DNA from: Chryseobacterium geocarposphaerae | GTDB taxonomy: Bacteria; Bacteroidota; Bacteroidia; Flavobacteriales; Weeksellaceae | DNA: 64,000 nt | Direction: 5' to 3' | Assembly (NCBI RefSeq): GCF_002797535.1 | Contig: NZ_PGFD01000002.1 | Location: 682,001-746,000 of the forward strand | Shown here: in pieces, positions 1 through 8,827 of the stretch | Numbering within the stretch: the first letter of the stretch is position 1 | Layout of the letters: each line of letters begins with the position of its first letter | Notes under the pieces: generated by a model | The model's input: the letters and a program-made list of their open reading frames with translations, nothing else | Told to the model about the DNA's origin: nothing | Database searches by the model: none | Made by a program: the position numbers and the translations under genes

Positions 1-93
1 TTTGATTTTTGTTACAACTTTTTTTACTTCTTTTAGGTCCTGCGCTTTCTTGTCTCCCAAAAACCCCTTAAGAACTTTGTTTAAAAAACTCAT
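1..93 (-). CDS. secA: Preprotein translocase ATPase SecA, N-terminal 31 residues (cut by window edge)
   Basis: Only the first 31 codons lie in the window; the gene runs off the left edge. The reading begins MSFLNKVLKGFLGDKKAQDL, which I recognise as the usual start of flavobacterial SecA. SecA is the cytosolic ATPase that drives proteins through SecYEG. No DEAD motor motif is visible because they lie further in. The identification rests on the amino end alone, so it is good but not certain. The ATG is at base 93 on the minus strand and the frame is open to base 1. Confidence 0.75.
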   Translation of the reverse strand, partial: MSFLNKVLKGFLGDKKAQDLKEVKKVVTKIK

Positions 94-217
94 AAAATTT
101 TTACTTTATGCCTAAAGCGATATACTTTAAGCGTTTTTAATAACACTTATCGTGTAAAATTGATATTTAAAAAGGGCAAAAAAGCTCTAAGCTATTGCCT
201 AAAGCTTGATGCTTTAA

Positions 218-439
218 TTAATATTCGTCTTCGTTCCAAAGATAATCCTCGTCCGTAGGATAATCGCTCCAGATCTCATCGATTGCGTCATAAATTTCCC
301 CTTCATCTTCGATCGCCTGAAGATTTTCTACTACTTCCATCGGTGCACCAGTTCTGATTGCGTAGTCGATAAGCTCTGCCTTTGTCATCGGCCAAGGTGC
401 GTCACTTAAGTAAGATGCTAATTCTAATGTCCAGTACAT
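218..439 (-). CDS. DUF2795 family small acidic protein
   Basis: A 73-residue acidic protein. The middle part (TKAELIDYAIRTGAPMEVVE and the following leucine-containing helix) fits the DUF2795 family, common in Bacteroidetes and of unknown function. The tail is very rich in Asp, Glu, Trp and Tyr (YPTDEDYLWNEDEY). There is no signal peptide or membrane segment, so it should be cytosolic. It lies upstream of secA in the same direction, and a -7 box of the Bacteroidetes type sits 17 bases before its ATG. What it does is not known; only the family assignment is supported. Confidence 0.8.
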   Translation of the reverse strand: MYWTLELASYLSDAPWPMTKAELIDYAIRTGAPMEVVENLQAIEDEGEIYDAIDEIWSDYPTDEDYLWNEDEY

Positions 440-455
440 AATTTTCTAATTTTTT

Positions 456-464
456 GCAAAAGTA
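456..464 (-). promoter_or_regulatory. Bacteroidetes-type -7 box for the DUF2795 gene
   Basis: The minus strand reads TACTTTTGC, a full match to the TAnnTTTGC -7 consensus, 17 bases before the ATG at 439. I do not see a good TTTG -33 box at the expected distance, so only half the promoter is supported. Confidence 0.45.
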
Positions 465-570
465 TAAAAATAGCTTATATTATATGCTTTTTTATACTTG
501 ATTTTCAACTCTTTTTATTAATTTTTGTTCATTCTCCTTTTAACAACTGCTTTGCAATCGTTATTGAGGA

Positions 571-1602
571 TTATTGAATGTCATTTCTCAAAAACCATTC
601 CACAAATTTTTTTATGCCATTTTGGAAGTTGGTGGCAGGTTTGTAGCCAATTAATGTCTTCGCTTTTGTAATATCTGCATTGGTTTTAAGGACATCTCCG
701 GGTTGCATTGGCAGATTTTTTTTAATGGCAGATTTTTCCAAAGTAATTTCCAGGCAAGTAAGCATTTCGTTTAGACTGATAACTTCACTTTCTCCAAGAT
801 TAATGATCTCATACAACCCTGAATTGTTTTCTAAATAAATCATAGATTTAATAATTCCGTCAATGATATCATCAATATAGGTATAGTCTCTGGAAGTATT
901 CCCGTCCCCGTAAAAAGGAATTTCTTTTTCTTCAGTAATAAGTCTTGTAAATTTATAGATGGCAAGATCCGGTCTTTGCCTTGGTCCGTAAACGGTGAAA
1001 AAGCGAAGATGGATGCTGTCTATATTGTATAAGTTATGATAAACGTGACCCAAAACTTCTACGCATCTTTTAGTAGCGGCATAAGGGGAAATAGGCCGGT
1101 CAACATTGTCGGTCTCTGTAAAAGGTATTTTTTCATTGTTTCCATAAACACTTGATGAAGATGCATTAATAAACTTTTTGATATTAAATTCTTTACAGAG
1201 TTCCCAAAGATTCATGGTTCCTTTTATATTCACTTCCTCATATTCTAAAGGTCTCTCTATTGATGGACGAACCCCCGCTAAAGCTGCTAAGTGAACAACA
1301 AGATCAACAGAATGATTTTCAAATATAGTTTTTAAGGTATTTTTGTTCCGGATATCTTCTGTATATAATTTATAATTAGAGGATTCTGTAATAGAGTAAA
1401 GCTTTGTTAAATCGCTTTCCTTATCTGAAAACTCAAAAACAGAATTATTACCAATAGATTCTAAAGTATTCCTGATTTTTATTTTATAATCATAAAAATC
1501 ATCGAAGTTGTCAATGTTTATGACAGAATGTCCATTTTTTAATAATTGTTCAATTAAATGAGAACCTATAAAACCACTTCCTCCTGTAACAAGATAATTC
1601 AT
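571..1602 (-). CDS. NAD-dependent nucleotide-sugar epimerase, UDP-glucuronate 4-epimerase-like
   Basis: A 343-residue extended short-chain dehydrogenase. The Rossmann loop TGGSGFIG is at residues 6-13. The catalytic YxxxK is Tyr174/Lys178 (SPYAATK), with the Ser run SSSSVYG at 148-154. LAALAGVRPSIERP (106-118) and GPRQRPDLAI are typical of UDP-glucuronate 4-epimerases, which interconvert UDP-GlcA and UDP-GalA for surface polysaccharide. The substrate is inferred from these motifs only; UDP-glucose 4-epimerase or a related activity is possible. About 35 extra residues follow the first strand (roughly 45-80). It stands alone and is not inside a visible polysaccharide cluster. Confidence 0.8.
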   Translation of the reverse strand: MNYLVTGGSGFIGSHLIEQLLKNGHSVINIDNFDDFYDYKIKIRNTLESIGNNSVFEFSDKESDLTKLYSITESSNYKLYTEDIRNKNTLKTIFENHSVDLVVHLAALAGVRPSIERPLEYEEVNIKGTMNLWELCKEFNIKKFINASSSSVYGNNEKIPFTETDNVDRPISPYAATKRCVEVLGHVYHNLYNIDSIHLRFFTVYGPRQRPDLAIYKFTRLITEEKEIPFYGDGNTSRDYTYIDDIIDGIIKSMIYLENNSGLYEIINLGESEVISLNEMLTCLEITLEKSAIKKNLPMQPGDVLKTNADITKAKTLIGYKPATNFQNGIKKFVEWFLRNDIQ

Positions 1603-1693
1603 CTGCGTTTTTTACTTTTACAAAAACTATAAAATTAAGTTTTCAAATTTTAATTCATTAAATTTACTTAAAAAAGTAATACTATTCAATATT

Positions 1694-2491
1694 ATGCAGT
1701 TTCAAGGGCAAATTTTAAAAATGACGAGCTTCAATGATGAGCCGATTCAATACTATCTTAACCTTTCCGGAGATTTAATTCATATGAATGAATTGTTTGG
1801 TAAAGAGTTAATGATAAAGCATGTAGGTTTTCAATGTGTTAATTGTGGGGAGAATAAACCTATTTACAGAATGGGATTTTGTAAAAGCTGTTTTTTTGAA
1901 AGCCCTTATGCCAGTGATACGATCATTCGTCCGGAGCTTTCCACGGCGCATCTGGGAATTGCGGAACGTGATCTGGAGATTGAGAAAGAAATACAGTTGC
2001 AGCCACACACTGTATATTTAGCATACACCGGTGATGTAAAGGTAGGAGTAACCCGAAATACACAAATTCCTACACGATGGATTGATCAGGGCGCGACTTT
2101 TGCACTGCCCATTGCGAGAACAGAAAACCGCTATGAAGCCGGAATGATAGAAGTAGCGCTGAAAGAACATCTTCCGGATAAAACCAACTGGAGAAAAATG
2201 CTTCAGGATGATTTTGAAGACGAAGTGGATTTGGCGGATTTTCAACAAAAAATTAAGGAATATTTCCCTGAAGACTTTCAGAAGTTTTATAGTGAGGGAG
2301 AAAATCTCTGGAAATTTGATTATCCTTTTGAAAAACCGGAAAAAATAAATTCATTTACTTTAGACAAAAAGCCGGAGTTTACAGGGAAACTGACCGGAAT
2401 CAAAGGGCAATATCTTGGTTTTGATGGAGGGAATTTTATCAATATAAGAGGCCATGAAGGGTACGTAATAGAGCTGCATGTGAGGAATTGA
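1694..2491 (+). CDS. DUF2797 family protein with a four-cysteine zinc motif
   Basis: A 265-residue protein matching the DUF2797 family. Two CxxC pairs, Cys48/Cys51 and Cys63/Cys66, look like a zinc ribbon. The central motif (VYLAYTGDVKVGVTRN, then QIPTRWIDQGA) is the family signature and has the shape of a GIY-YIG-like fold, but nuclease function is not established. There is no signal peptide. The function is unknown. It is followed 29 bases later by the AsmA-like gene in the same direction, so the two may be co-transcribed. Confidence 0.8.
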   Translation: MQFQGQILKMTSFNDEPIQYYLNLSGDLIHMNELFGKELMIKHVGFQCVNCGENKPIYRMGFCKSCFFESPYASDTIIRPELSTAHLGIAERDLEIEKEIQLQPHTVYLAYTGDVKVGVTRNTQIPTRWIDQGATFALPIARTENRYEAGMIEVALKEHLPDKTNWRKMLQDDFEDEVDLADFQQKIKEYFPEDFQKFYSEGENLWKFDYPFEKPEKINSFTLDKKPEFTGKLTGIKGQYLGFDGGNFINIRGHEGYVIELHVRN

Positions 2492-2520
2492 ATAATTTAA
2501 AATAAAACCAAATCACAATT

Positions 2521-5175
2521 ATGAAAAAATCCTGGGTAAAAAAGTTCCTGATCGCAACTGCAATACTACTTGGGATTGTCTTGCTTGCTAATTTCGGGTT
2601 TAATTTTTGGCTTAAAAACAAACTTCCTGATTATATCAAAAAAAATACGGATTACAAGGTCTCCTATAAAACCTTAGATGTAGATCTCACCACCGGAAAT
2701 ATTTTTGTAACCGGAATTACAGTTAATAACAAAAATCCTCAAAATACTGAAGTGATAGGACTTCAGGGGACCATTGATACACTAAAAATAAGCCGCTTCG
2801 GGATTTTTGATGCTGTTTTTAATAAACGGATAAGTTCTACAGATCTTTTACTGGGTAATCCCAATCTGAATATTATTCTTGCTAAACCCGTTGATGAAAA
2901 AACCGGAAAAAAGAAAAATCCGGTGATGTTTGAGAATATCAGAATTCATAAAGGAGAAATTACAATTTTTAAATATACAAGGCAGCCGTTTCTGAAAATA
3001 GAACAGCTGGATTTGTATGTTGAAAATCTGCAGATGACAGAAGAATCGGTGGAAAATAAACTTCCGGTAGTGTTTGACAGCTATAGCATTAAAGGGAAGA
3101 ATTTTTTCTTCCGGCCGGATAATATGTATACCCTTAGAATAGATAAGATCACCACGTCAAACGGACAAATGTCGGTAGAAAATTTCAGGTTGGATCCGCT
3201 GGTTACCTTTGATCAGTTTAAACAAAGCTACCCTCAGAAAAAACAGCTTTTTCAGTTCAGCATTCCTAAAATGGATTTTAAGGATGTTATTCTAAAGAAA
3301 AATATTATCTCACTTTCTCAAGCGTTTTTTTATCATCCTAATCTGACTGTTTATACAAATTCAGCAACAAAACCCAGCAATAAAAAGCCTTTCAATTTTG
3401 AGGTGGATCTCAATGGGGTAAAACTGGATCATGCTGCTGTTCAGCTTATAAAACCAGATGGAAATAAGCTTTTTTCTGCAAAAGAATTAAATCTGAATAT
3501 TAATGAATTGAAATTCAGTAAAGATACTTCGGAAGAAACCATTCCTATCCGATATAGGGACTTTAATATCACAGGAAAAGATATTGCCTATTTTAATGCT
3601 GAACATATTATTTGTGAAAGCTTCGGATTAAATCCTAAAAAAGGGGAATTCAGAAATATTGCAATCACCTCTCCTGAAACGGCTACAGATTTGAAATTAC
3701 ATCAACTTGCCGTTACAATAAATAAATGGGAAACAATCGATAAAAAACTCGATCTTGAAATTAATGAGATTTTGGTCGACCGTGTAAATGGAGTTTTTAA
3801 AGCACAAGAAAAGGAAAAAACAGTCCCTAAAAAGAAAGAAATAAAAGGAATTCAGTTTCCTCTTACAATAAAGAAAGTGACGGTGAAAAATTCAAATGTT
3901 GTGTATGATAAAGAGAATCAACCTTTAAAGTTCAATAATTTGAATGCGTCTTTAAATCATTTGGAAATCAAGCAAAAATCTGACGGAACGGGATTAGGGG
4001 TTAATGTAGAAAATTATATGTTTTCAACTAAAAATTTTACTTATAAAACCAAATTTTATAATATGTCTGTGGCAAATGTTGAATTTGGGAATAATAAAGT
4101 TAAAATTGATCAGTTTGCCATGAAGCCCCTTGTTTCAAGAGCTCAGTTTATTAAAATGATCCCGGTTGAAAGAGATTTGTATGACATAACGGCAAAACAG
4201 ATCACAGCGGTTGGAAACTGGAACTTGTTTTCTCAGAATAAGTTTATCAACGCCTCCAATGTGAATATTCAGTCTGCAGATGCCAATATTTTCCGAAGCA
4301 AAATACCAAAAGATGATCCAAAGGAAAAAGCGTTGTATTCCAAAATGCTTAGAAGTATTAAGTTTCCGCTACAAATAAATAATTTAGATGTAAAAAATTC
4401 GGTCTTGGTATACGAAGAAGATACGCCTGAAAGTGCAGGTCCCGGAAAATTGACTTTCAGTAATTTCAATATGAATGTCAAAAATCTGAATTCAGCTAAA
4501 ACAAAAGGAAAACCGACAAGAGTAGATATTAAGATCAACTGTTCATTTATGAACCTGTCTCCTTTGGCCGTTAACTGGAATTTCGATGTTGCCAATTCAA
4601 ATGATGTTTTTGCTATTTCCGGAAGAACCACTAATCTTCCTGTTCAGGGAATCAATCCTTTCATTAGGCCTTATCTGCATGTAACAGCAACTTCAGGGAC
4701 TATTCATGAGATGCTTTTTAATTTTAAAGGAAATCCTGAAGGGATAAACGGTATCTTTAATTTAAAGCATAAAGATTTAAAAATTGCCATTCTGGATAAG
4801 AAAAACCATGAGAAAAAAGGTGTTCTGACGGCAGTTGCCAATTTATTTATAAAATCAGACTCAGGTAAGTTTCCTGAAGAAGTAACGGTTGAAAATGTAG
4901 AAAGAGATCCTACGAAATCGTTCTTTAATCTTTTCTGGAGAGGAATTGAAGATGGGCTGAAAAAAACGCTGATTGGTAAGAATGTTGATAAAACCGAGAC
5001 AACAGTAAAGAAGGCGGTATCTGCAGTTAAAGACATGAAGAGTTCTGTAAATGAATTAAAGCAGGAGGTTAAAAATGCAAAAGACCAAAAGCAACATGAT
5101 GACGCCCAGCCTAAAAAGAGAAAAGGTTTTTTAAAGAATGTCTTTAAGAAAAAAGAAACTCCCGAAACCGAATAG
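2521..5175 (+). CDS. Large AsmA/DUF748-like envelope protein
   Basis: An 884-residue protein with one N-terminal membrane helix (about residues 9-31). A long beta-rich region follows, with repeated short blocks such as ldvDLTTGNIFVTGI, fplqInnldVkNS and gkLtfsnfn. This layout is that of the AsmA/DUF748 group, envelope proteins anchored in the inner membrane with a long periplasmic groove and suspected roles in lipid transfer or outer-membrane homeostasis. The last 80 residues are highly charged (Lys/Glu) and probably helical. The exact subfamily is unclear. The stop codon is part of a terminator hairpin shared with the next, convergent gene. Confidence 0.65.
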   Translation: MKKSWVKKFLIATAILLGIVLLANFGFNFWLKNKLPDYIKKNTDYKVSYKTLDVDLTTGNIFVTGITVNNKNPQNTEVIGLQGTIDTLKISRFGIFDAVFNKRISSTDLLLGNPNLNIILAKPVDEKTGKKKNPVMFENIRIHKGEITIFKYTRQPFLKIEQLDLYVENLQMTEESVENKLPVVFDSYSIKGKNFFFRPDNMYTLRIDKITTSNGQMSVENFRLDPLVTFDQFKQSYPQKKQLFQFSIPKMDFKDVILKKNIISLSQAFFYHPNLTVYTNSATKPSNKKPFNFEVDLNGVKLDHAAVQLIKPDGNKLFSAKELNLNINELKFSKDTSEETIPIRYRDFNITGKDIAYFNAEHIICESFGLNPKKGEFRNIAITSPETATDLKLHQLAVTINKWETIDKKLDLEINEILVDRVNGVFKAQEKEKTVPKKKEIKGIQFPLTIKKVTVKNSNVVYDKENQPLKFNNLNASLNHLEIKQKSDGTGLGVNVENYMFSTKNFTYKTKFYNMSVANVEFGNNKVKIDQFAMKPLVSRAQFIKMIPVERDLYDITAKQITAVGNWNLFSQNKFINASNVNIQSADANIFRSKIPKDDPKEKALYSKMLRSIKFPLQINNLDVKNSVLVYEEDTPESAGPGKLTFSNFNMNVKNLNSAKTKGKPTRVDIKINCSFMNLSPLAVNWNFDVANSNDVFAISGRTTNLPVQGINPFIRPYLHVTATSGTIHEMLFNFKGNPEGINGIFNLKHKDLKIAILDKKNHEKKGVLTAVANLFIKSDSGKFPEEVTVENVERDPTKSFFNLFWRGIEDGLKKTLIGKNVDKTETTVKKAVSAVKDMKSSVNELKQEVKNAKDQKQHDDAQPKKRKGFLKNVFKKKETPETE

Positions 5176-5189
5176 TTTCAGGAGTTTTA
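5156..5189. terminator. Bidirectional terminator between convergent genes
   Basis: ACTCCCGAAAC (5158-5168) pairs with GTTTCAGGAGT (5175-5185) with one C/A mismatch. A-rich sequence lies before the stem and T-rich after it, so it can serve both directions. The hairpin includes the stop codon of the AsmA-like gene. Confidence 0.7.
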
Positions 5190-5194
5190 TATAT

Positions 5195-5545
5195 TTAAAA
5201 ATTATAATCGTCAATTTCTTCTACAGGAATACTTCTTAAAAAGTTATCGAATTCTTCACCGGGATAATTGCTGTCGGCTCCGTAGGAATCAATAATCATC
5301 CCATGATTTCCCATATTGTCTTTTACTACATAGAGTACGGCGTTGTCGTCCGGGTTGCTGTCTCCCTCAAAACGGTATGTTTTTAAGATGACTAATTCAG
5401 AAGATTCATATTTTTTTTCTGAGTCTTCAAACCTCATTTCTCCCTGATCATTCATTCTCAGTTCTTTATCAATTCCTCTTTGTCTCAGTTTTTCCATTAC
5501 CTGGCTCAGTGTCACCATTCTGTCTATATTGTCTGCGTTTTCCAT
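5195..5545 (-). CDS. Small conserved protein of the family often labelled 'phosphoribosylpyrophosphate synthetase' in Bacteroidetes
   Basis: A 116-residue soluble protein. The core pattern is a short helix (TLSQVMEKLRQRGIDKEL), then YRFEGDSNPDDNAVLYVV, then GMIIDSYG. It resembles a group of roughly 100-residue Bacteroidetes proteins that databases often call phosphoribosylpyrophosphate synthetase. It is far too short for that enzyme and has no PRPP-binding motif, so I treat the name as an error carried between databases. The function is unknown. It is transcribed alone, towards the AsmA-like gene. Confidence 0.65.
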   Translation of the reverse strand: MENADNIDRMVTLSQVMEKLRQRGIDKELRMNDQGEMRFEDSEKKYESSELVILKTYRFEGDSNPDDNAVLYVVKDNMGNHGMIIDSYGADSNYPGEEFDNFLRSIPVEEIDDYNF

Positions 5546-5696
5546 AATGTTTTTTCATAATCACTACAAGAATTAAACCATTTATACCTGTAATATGACT
5601 ATTTGTGCCAAAACCAATGTTAACAAAATTTATAATTTGAAAAATAACAATAGGTATGCTTTTTGTAATGAATATATAGAAATTAAATAACAGAAT

Positions 5697-5891
5697 ATGA
5701 AAAAAGAAGTTGGAGTATTACTGGCAGGAGGAGTTGGTTTTTTGGCAGTATTGAGTTTTATCGGAATTAAAAAAATATTGACTAAAAAGGATAAAAAATA
5801 TAATGATATTTACTCAGATTATCACAGACATTTTGATGGAAAAAATCATGATGAAGATTATCATGGAGTAGAGTTTTATGCATTGAAGTAG
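5697..5891 (+). CDS. Small membrane-anchored protein, unknown function
   Basis: A 64-residue protein with one hydrophobic helix near the start (VLLAGGVGFLAVLSFIGI). A Lys-rich stretch follows, then a His/Asp/Tyr-rich tail (YSDYHRHFDGKNHDEDYHG) that could bind metal. The ATG is at 5697, and a clear terminator hairpin begins 26 bases after the stop, which supports a real, independently transcribed gene. I do not recognise a family. Confidence 0.55.
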   Translation: MKKEVGVLLAGGVGFLAVLSFIGIKKILTKKDKKYNDIYSDYHRHFDGKNHDEDYHGVEFYALK

Positions 5892-5917
5892 TAAAAGAAT
5901 ATATTTAAATTATGTTT

Positions 5918-5951
5918 AAAACCGGTCCTTTTGAAAGGGTCGGTTTTTTTG
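5918..5951 (+). terminator. Rho-independent terminator after the small membrane protein
   Basis: AAACCG (5918-5923) pairs with CGGTTT (5941-5946), and the inner TCCTTT pairs with AAAGGG. Seven T follow the CGG. It also shows that the radical SAM gene downstream cannot start at the in-frame TTG at 5931, which lies inside this hairpin. Confidence 0.8.
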
Positions 5952-6014
5952 TGGAAAACTTTAGTGTTAAAACTCATTATTTTCAGAAAATTCCATTCTA
6001 ATTTTACATTCGAA

Positions 6015-7058
6015 ATGCAGAACGAAAATAGTATAAAAGGTCAGGGTGCACAGCGAAATGTTATCAATCGTTTTGACAGATATACATTTGAACCTGATGA
6101 TGAGGATTTCGAAACGGTAAAAACAACCTTTACCGAAGTGTTTCCGAAAACTATTGTAAATCAGGTGAAAAGTGAAGATCTACCGATGGAATATTCTATG
6201 AATCCTTATCAGGGGTGTGAACATGGATGTTCTTATTGTTTTGCAAGGCCTACTCATGAATATTGGGGATATAGTGCCGGAATTGATTTTGAAAGAAAGA
6301 TCATGGTCAAAAAAAATGCTCCTGAGCTTCTGGAAAAATTTTTCCGTAAAAAAGGATATAAACCCGCGCCTATTCTGCTTTCAGGAAATACGGATTGTTA
6401 TCAGCCGGCGGAAAGGCAATTTGAAATTACCCGGAAGATGTTACAAGTGTGTCTGGATTACAGACATCCTGTAAATGTTCTGACAAAAAATGCTTTGGTT
6501 TTGCGGGATCTGGATATTCTAAAGCCTTTGGCCGAACAAAAGCTGGTTTCGGTTTCATTGAGTATTCCAACCATAAATGAAGATCTGCGAAGAAAAATGG
6601 AGCCAAGAACAAGCTCTTCGAAAAACAAACTGAAAGCTGTAGAAATTCTTTCTGAAAATCATATTCCCGTGAATGTAATGGTCGCTCCCATTATTCCCGG
6701 GTTGAATAGTGACGAACCTTTATCGATTTTAAAAGTTATTTCGGAAGCAGGAGCTAACAGCTTTGGATATACTTTGGTACGGTTAAATGATACTGTAGAA
6801 CCAGTATTTGTGCGCTGGATTGAAACCTGTTTCCCTGATCGAGCTCAGAAAGTTTTAAACCTTATTCGGTCAATGAGAGGAGGGAAGCTTGGAGAAAAAA
6901 GATATTTCGACAGGCAAAAGGGAGATGGAAATATTGCTGAAATGATTCACAATACTTTTAAAATCGGCCGAAAGAAGTTTTTTGAAGGGAAAGAATTCCC
7001 AAAATTATCTACCGAAAACTTTACCGGAACTAAGGAGCAGCAGTTGAGGTTGTTCTAA
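6015..7058 (+). CDS. PA0069-family radical SAM protein
   Basis: A 347-residue radical SAM protein. The iron-sulfur motif is CEHGCSYCFARPTHEYWG, the CxxxCxxC form typical of the PA0069/SplB-like group. Other family marks are SGNTDCYQPAE, NVLTKNALVLRDLD and PIIPGLN. These enzymes bind a 4Fe-4S cluster and S-adenosylmethionine; the substrate of this group is not known. I chose the ATG at 6015 (MQNENSIKGQGA), because an upstream in-frame TTG lies in the preceding terminator. The gene stands alone just before the peptide export locus and need not belong to it, though a radical SAM neighbour is worth noting. Confidence 0.85.
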   Translation: MQNENSIKGQGAQRNVINRFDRYTFEPDDEDFETVKTTFTEVFPKTIVNQVKSEDLPMEYSMNPYQGCEHGCSYCFARPTHEYWGYSAGIDFERKIMVKKNAPELLEKFFRKKGYKPAPILLSGNTDCYQPAERQFEITRKMLQVCLDYRHPVNVLTKNALVLRDLDILKPLAEQKLVSVSLSIPTINEDLRRKMEPRTSSSKNKLKAVEILSENHIPVNVMVAPIIPGLNSDEPLSILKVISEAGANSFGYTLVRLNDTVEPVFVRWIETCFPDRAQKVLNLIRSMRGGKLGEKRYFDRQKGDGNIAEMIHNTFKIGRKKFFEGKEFPKLSTENFTGTKEQQLRLF

Positions 7059-7120
7059 ATTTATTCAAAATCAATTATTTACTCAAATTTCTTAAAATTA
7101 ACACAGAATAATTCCTTTAT

Positions 7121-7154
7121 TTTGGAAATATTTTGAATGAAAGCAGTATATTTA
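7121..7154 (+). promoter_or_regulatory. Candidate promoter of the peptide export locus
   Basis: TTTG at 7121-7124 and TATATTTA at 7147-7154 are separated by 22 bases, slightly longer than the usual 19-21. It lies 69 bases before the VKOR-thioredoxin ATG at 7223. This is a partial match to the Bacteroidetes promoter and is offered only as a candidate. Confidence 0.35.
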
Positions 7155-7222
7155 TCCGATGTACTTCTTGAATGAGATAGGACAGAAGTAATATTATACC
7201 ATGATAAATTACAGAACTATTT

Positions 7223-8752
7223 ATGAATTTTGAAAAACTAATAGACTATTTCAAGCTTGATAAGCAAGAATTTTATTTTCAGTTTAGCTCTCATCCTAAT
7301 TATCCGTCGGCATTAGCTTTCAGTGATACCTTAAACTTTTTAGGATTGAGGAATGATGCCTATGAACTGGATAAAGAATATTGGGATGAACTTCCGGAAG
7401 AATATATAGCTGTGGTTGACAATTCTTTTTCTTTGGTGAAGAAAAGGGGAGATCAATTTACGGTATATTCTGATAAGATAAAAAATGTAACAAAAGAAGA
7501 GCTTTATAAGAATTCAAGTGATTTTATACTTCTTTTTGAAAAAACAGAAGCCGCAAAATCGAATTCATCCTTCAATTTTAAGCCCGTTATTTATTCTATA
7601 TTCGGATTAATTATTTTATATTCTTTGCTTCAGTTTAGCTGGTATGAAAGTATTTTTAATATATTGTCTTTAGCGGGAGTTTATATTTCATTGGAGCTTT
7701 TTAATCAAAAATTCGGACAAGAATCTGTGATCGTGAATAATATTTGTGGAGCAGGAGCCAAAAATACTACTCAAAGCGCGTGTTCAAAGATCTTTTCTTC
7801 TGATAAGACTAATGTTTTAGGATTAAAATTGTCAGATTTCAGTCTGGTGTATTTCTTAGGGATTACTTTTATGGGACTTATTTTTCCTGACGCACAGTTT
7901 GTTTTAAGAATTACAGCTTTGGCTTCTGCATTTGTAATTTTATACTCTTTGTATATTCAGTTGTTTGTAGAGAAATCTTTCTGTAGAGTTTGTTTTCTGA
8001 TCATATTTATTTTGTTGTCTCAGATTGCAATAAGTTCGGTATATTTCAGCTGGGGAGTTTCTTTGGCAATCATTTTTATCAGTGCTATCGTGTTTGCTTC
8101 ATTGTTTTTTACAACGGCTTTTTTCAATAACTTATTGAATCAAAAAGAAGAGCTTAAAAAATCCAATGCTAAAAACCTTAGATTTAAAAGAAACTATGAT
8201 CTTTTTAAAAGAGAACTTTTAGATAAAGAAAGAGTTGAATTTACAGATAACAATACTTTTTTCGTCGGAAATAAGGAAGCTAAACTTCATCTTTCTGTTG
8301 TTTCTAATCCGTATTGCGGATTCTGTAAAGGAGCTCACAAGATAGTAGAAAACTTACTGCAGCAGTATCCTGATGATATTTCGGTTCAGATGAGGTTTAA
8401 TTATTCTCCGGATCAGCAAAATGAAAAATTCACTCAATTGATGTCTGATTTCATGTATGTCTATAAAAATAAGACTGAACAGGAGTTTGTAGACTTAGTT
8501 GAGTATTGGTTTGAGACAAGGGATGAAAGCAAAGTAAGACAGAAAGCAGGAATTGAATCCAGCCATGAAAATCTCAGTCCGGTTGTCGGTATGTCTGTTG
8601 AAAATAAGAATGCGGGAATTAATTTTACGCCTATTATTTTAATTAATGGGTACCAATTCCCGGATAAATATGATAGGGAAGATATTCATTATTTTATTGG
8701 TGAGTTGATGGAGGATGAGGAAATTTATAAGGATGTCACTTCCGTTATATAA
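7223..8752 (+). CDS. C39-like / VKOR / thioredoxin fusion, membrane disulfide-forming enzyme
   Basis: A 509-residue fusion of three parts. Residues 1-115 resemble a C39 peptidase fold but lack the catalytic Cys (FQFSSHPNYPSALAF in its place), so this part is probably inactive. Residues 120-305 hold several membrane helices of the vitamin K epoxide reductase family, with the loop cysteines Cys175 and Cys187 and the active pair Cys254/Cys257 (CRVC). Residues 340-509 form a DsbA/thioredoxin-like domain with Cys365-Gly-Phe-Cys368. Such fusions pass electrons from a thiol to quinone and so make disulfides outside the cytoplasm. It is the first gene of the locus and precedes two Cys-rich precursor peptides, its likely substrates (inference). 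Confidence 0.85.
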   Translation: MNFEKLIDYFKLDKQEFYFQFSSHPNYPSALAFSDTLNFLGLRNDAYELDKEYWDELPEEYIAVVDNSFSLVKKRGDQFTVYSDKIKNVTKEELYKNSSDFILLFEKTEAAKSNSSFNFKPVIYSIFGLIILYSLLQFSWYESIFNILSLAGVYISLELFNQKFGQESVIVNNICGAGAKNTTQSACSKIFSSDKTNVLGLKLSDFSLVYFLGITFMGLIFPDAQFVLRITALASAFVILYSLYIQLFVEKSFCRVCFLIIFILLSQIAISSVYFSWGVSLAIIFISAIVFASLFFTTAFFNNLLNQKEELKKSNAKNLRFKRNYDLFKRELLDKERVEFTDNNTFFVGNKEAKLHLSVVSNPYCGFCKGAHKIVENLLQQYPDDISVQMRFNYSPDQQNEKFTQLMSDFMYVYKNKTEQEFVDLVEYWFETRDESKVRQKAGIESSHENLSPVVGMSVENKNAGINFTPIILINGYQFPDKYDREDIHYFIGELMEDEEIYKDVTSVI

Positions 8753-8778
8753 AATTCACTAATTTAGGAAAATTAATA

Positions 8779-8808
8779 GCGGAATCCGAAAAGCTTGTAG
8801 AGTAGGAA
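8779..8808 (+). promoter_or_regulatory. Conserved 30-nt element upstream of precursor peptide 1
   Basis: The element reads GCGGAATCCGAAAAGCT, three variable bases, then AGAGTAGGAA. It is identical at 27 of 30 positions to 11378-11407, before the second precursor. It ends 19 bases before the ATG. It contains the small palindrome CGG-AAT-CCG. A near-direct repeat flanks it: TAGGAAAATTAATA at 8765-8778 and TAGGAAAAATTAATA at 8803-8817. It does not match the usual TAnnTTTG promoter, so it may be a special promoter, a regulator site or an RNA element. Confidence 0.6.
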
Positions 8809-8827
8809 AAATTAATAATCTATTATT

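Noticed and set aside
5931..6014. N-terminal extension of the radical SAM gene from an in-frame TTG
   Set aside because: The TTG lies inside a clear terminator hairpin (5918-5951), and the extra residues do not fit the family start. The ATG at 6015 is preferred.
6015..7058. Radical SAM protein as a maturase of the peptide locus
   Set aside because: It matches the PA0069 family, which occurs widely alone, lacks the SPASM or RRE features of peptide maturases, and is separated from the locus by its own untranslated gap and a probable promoter.
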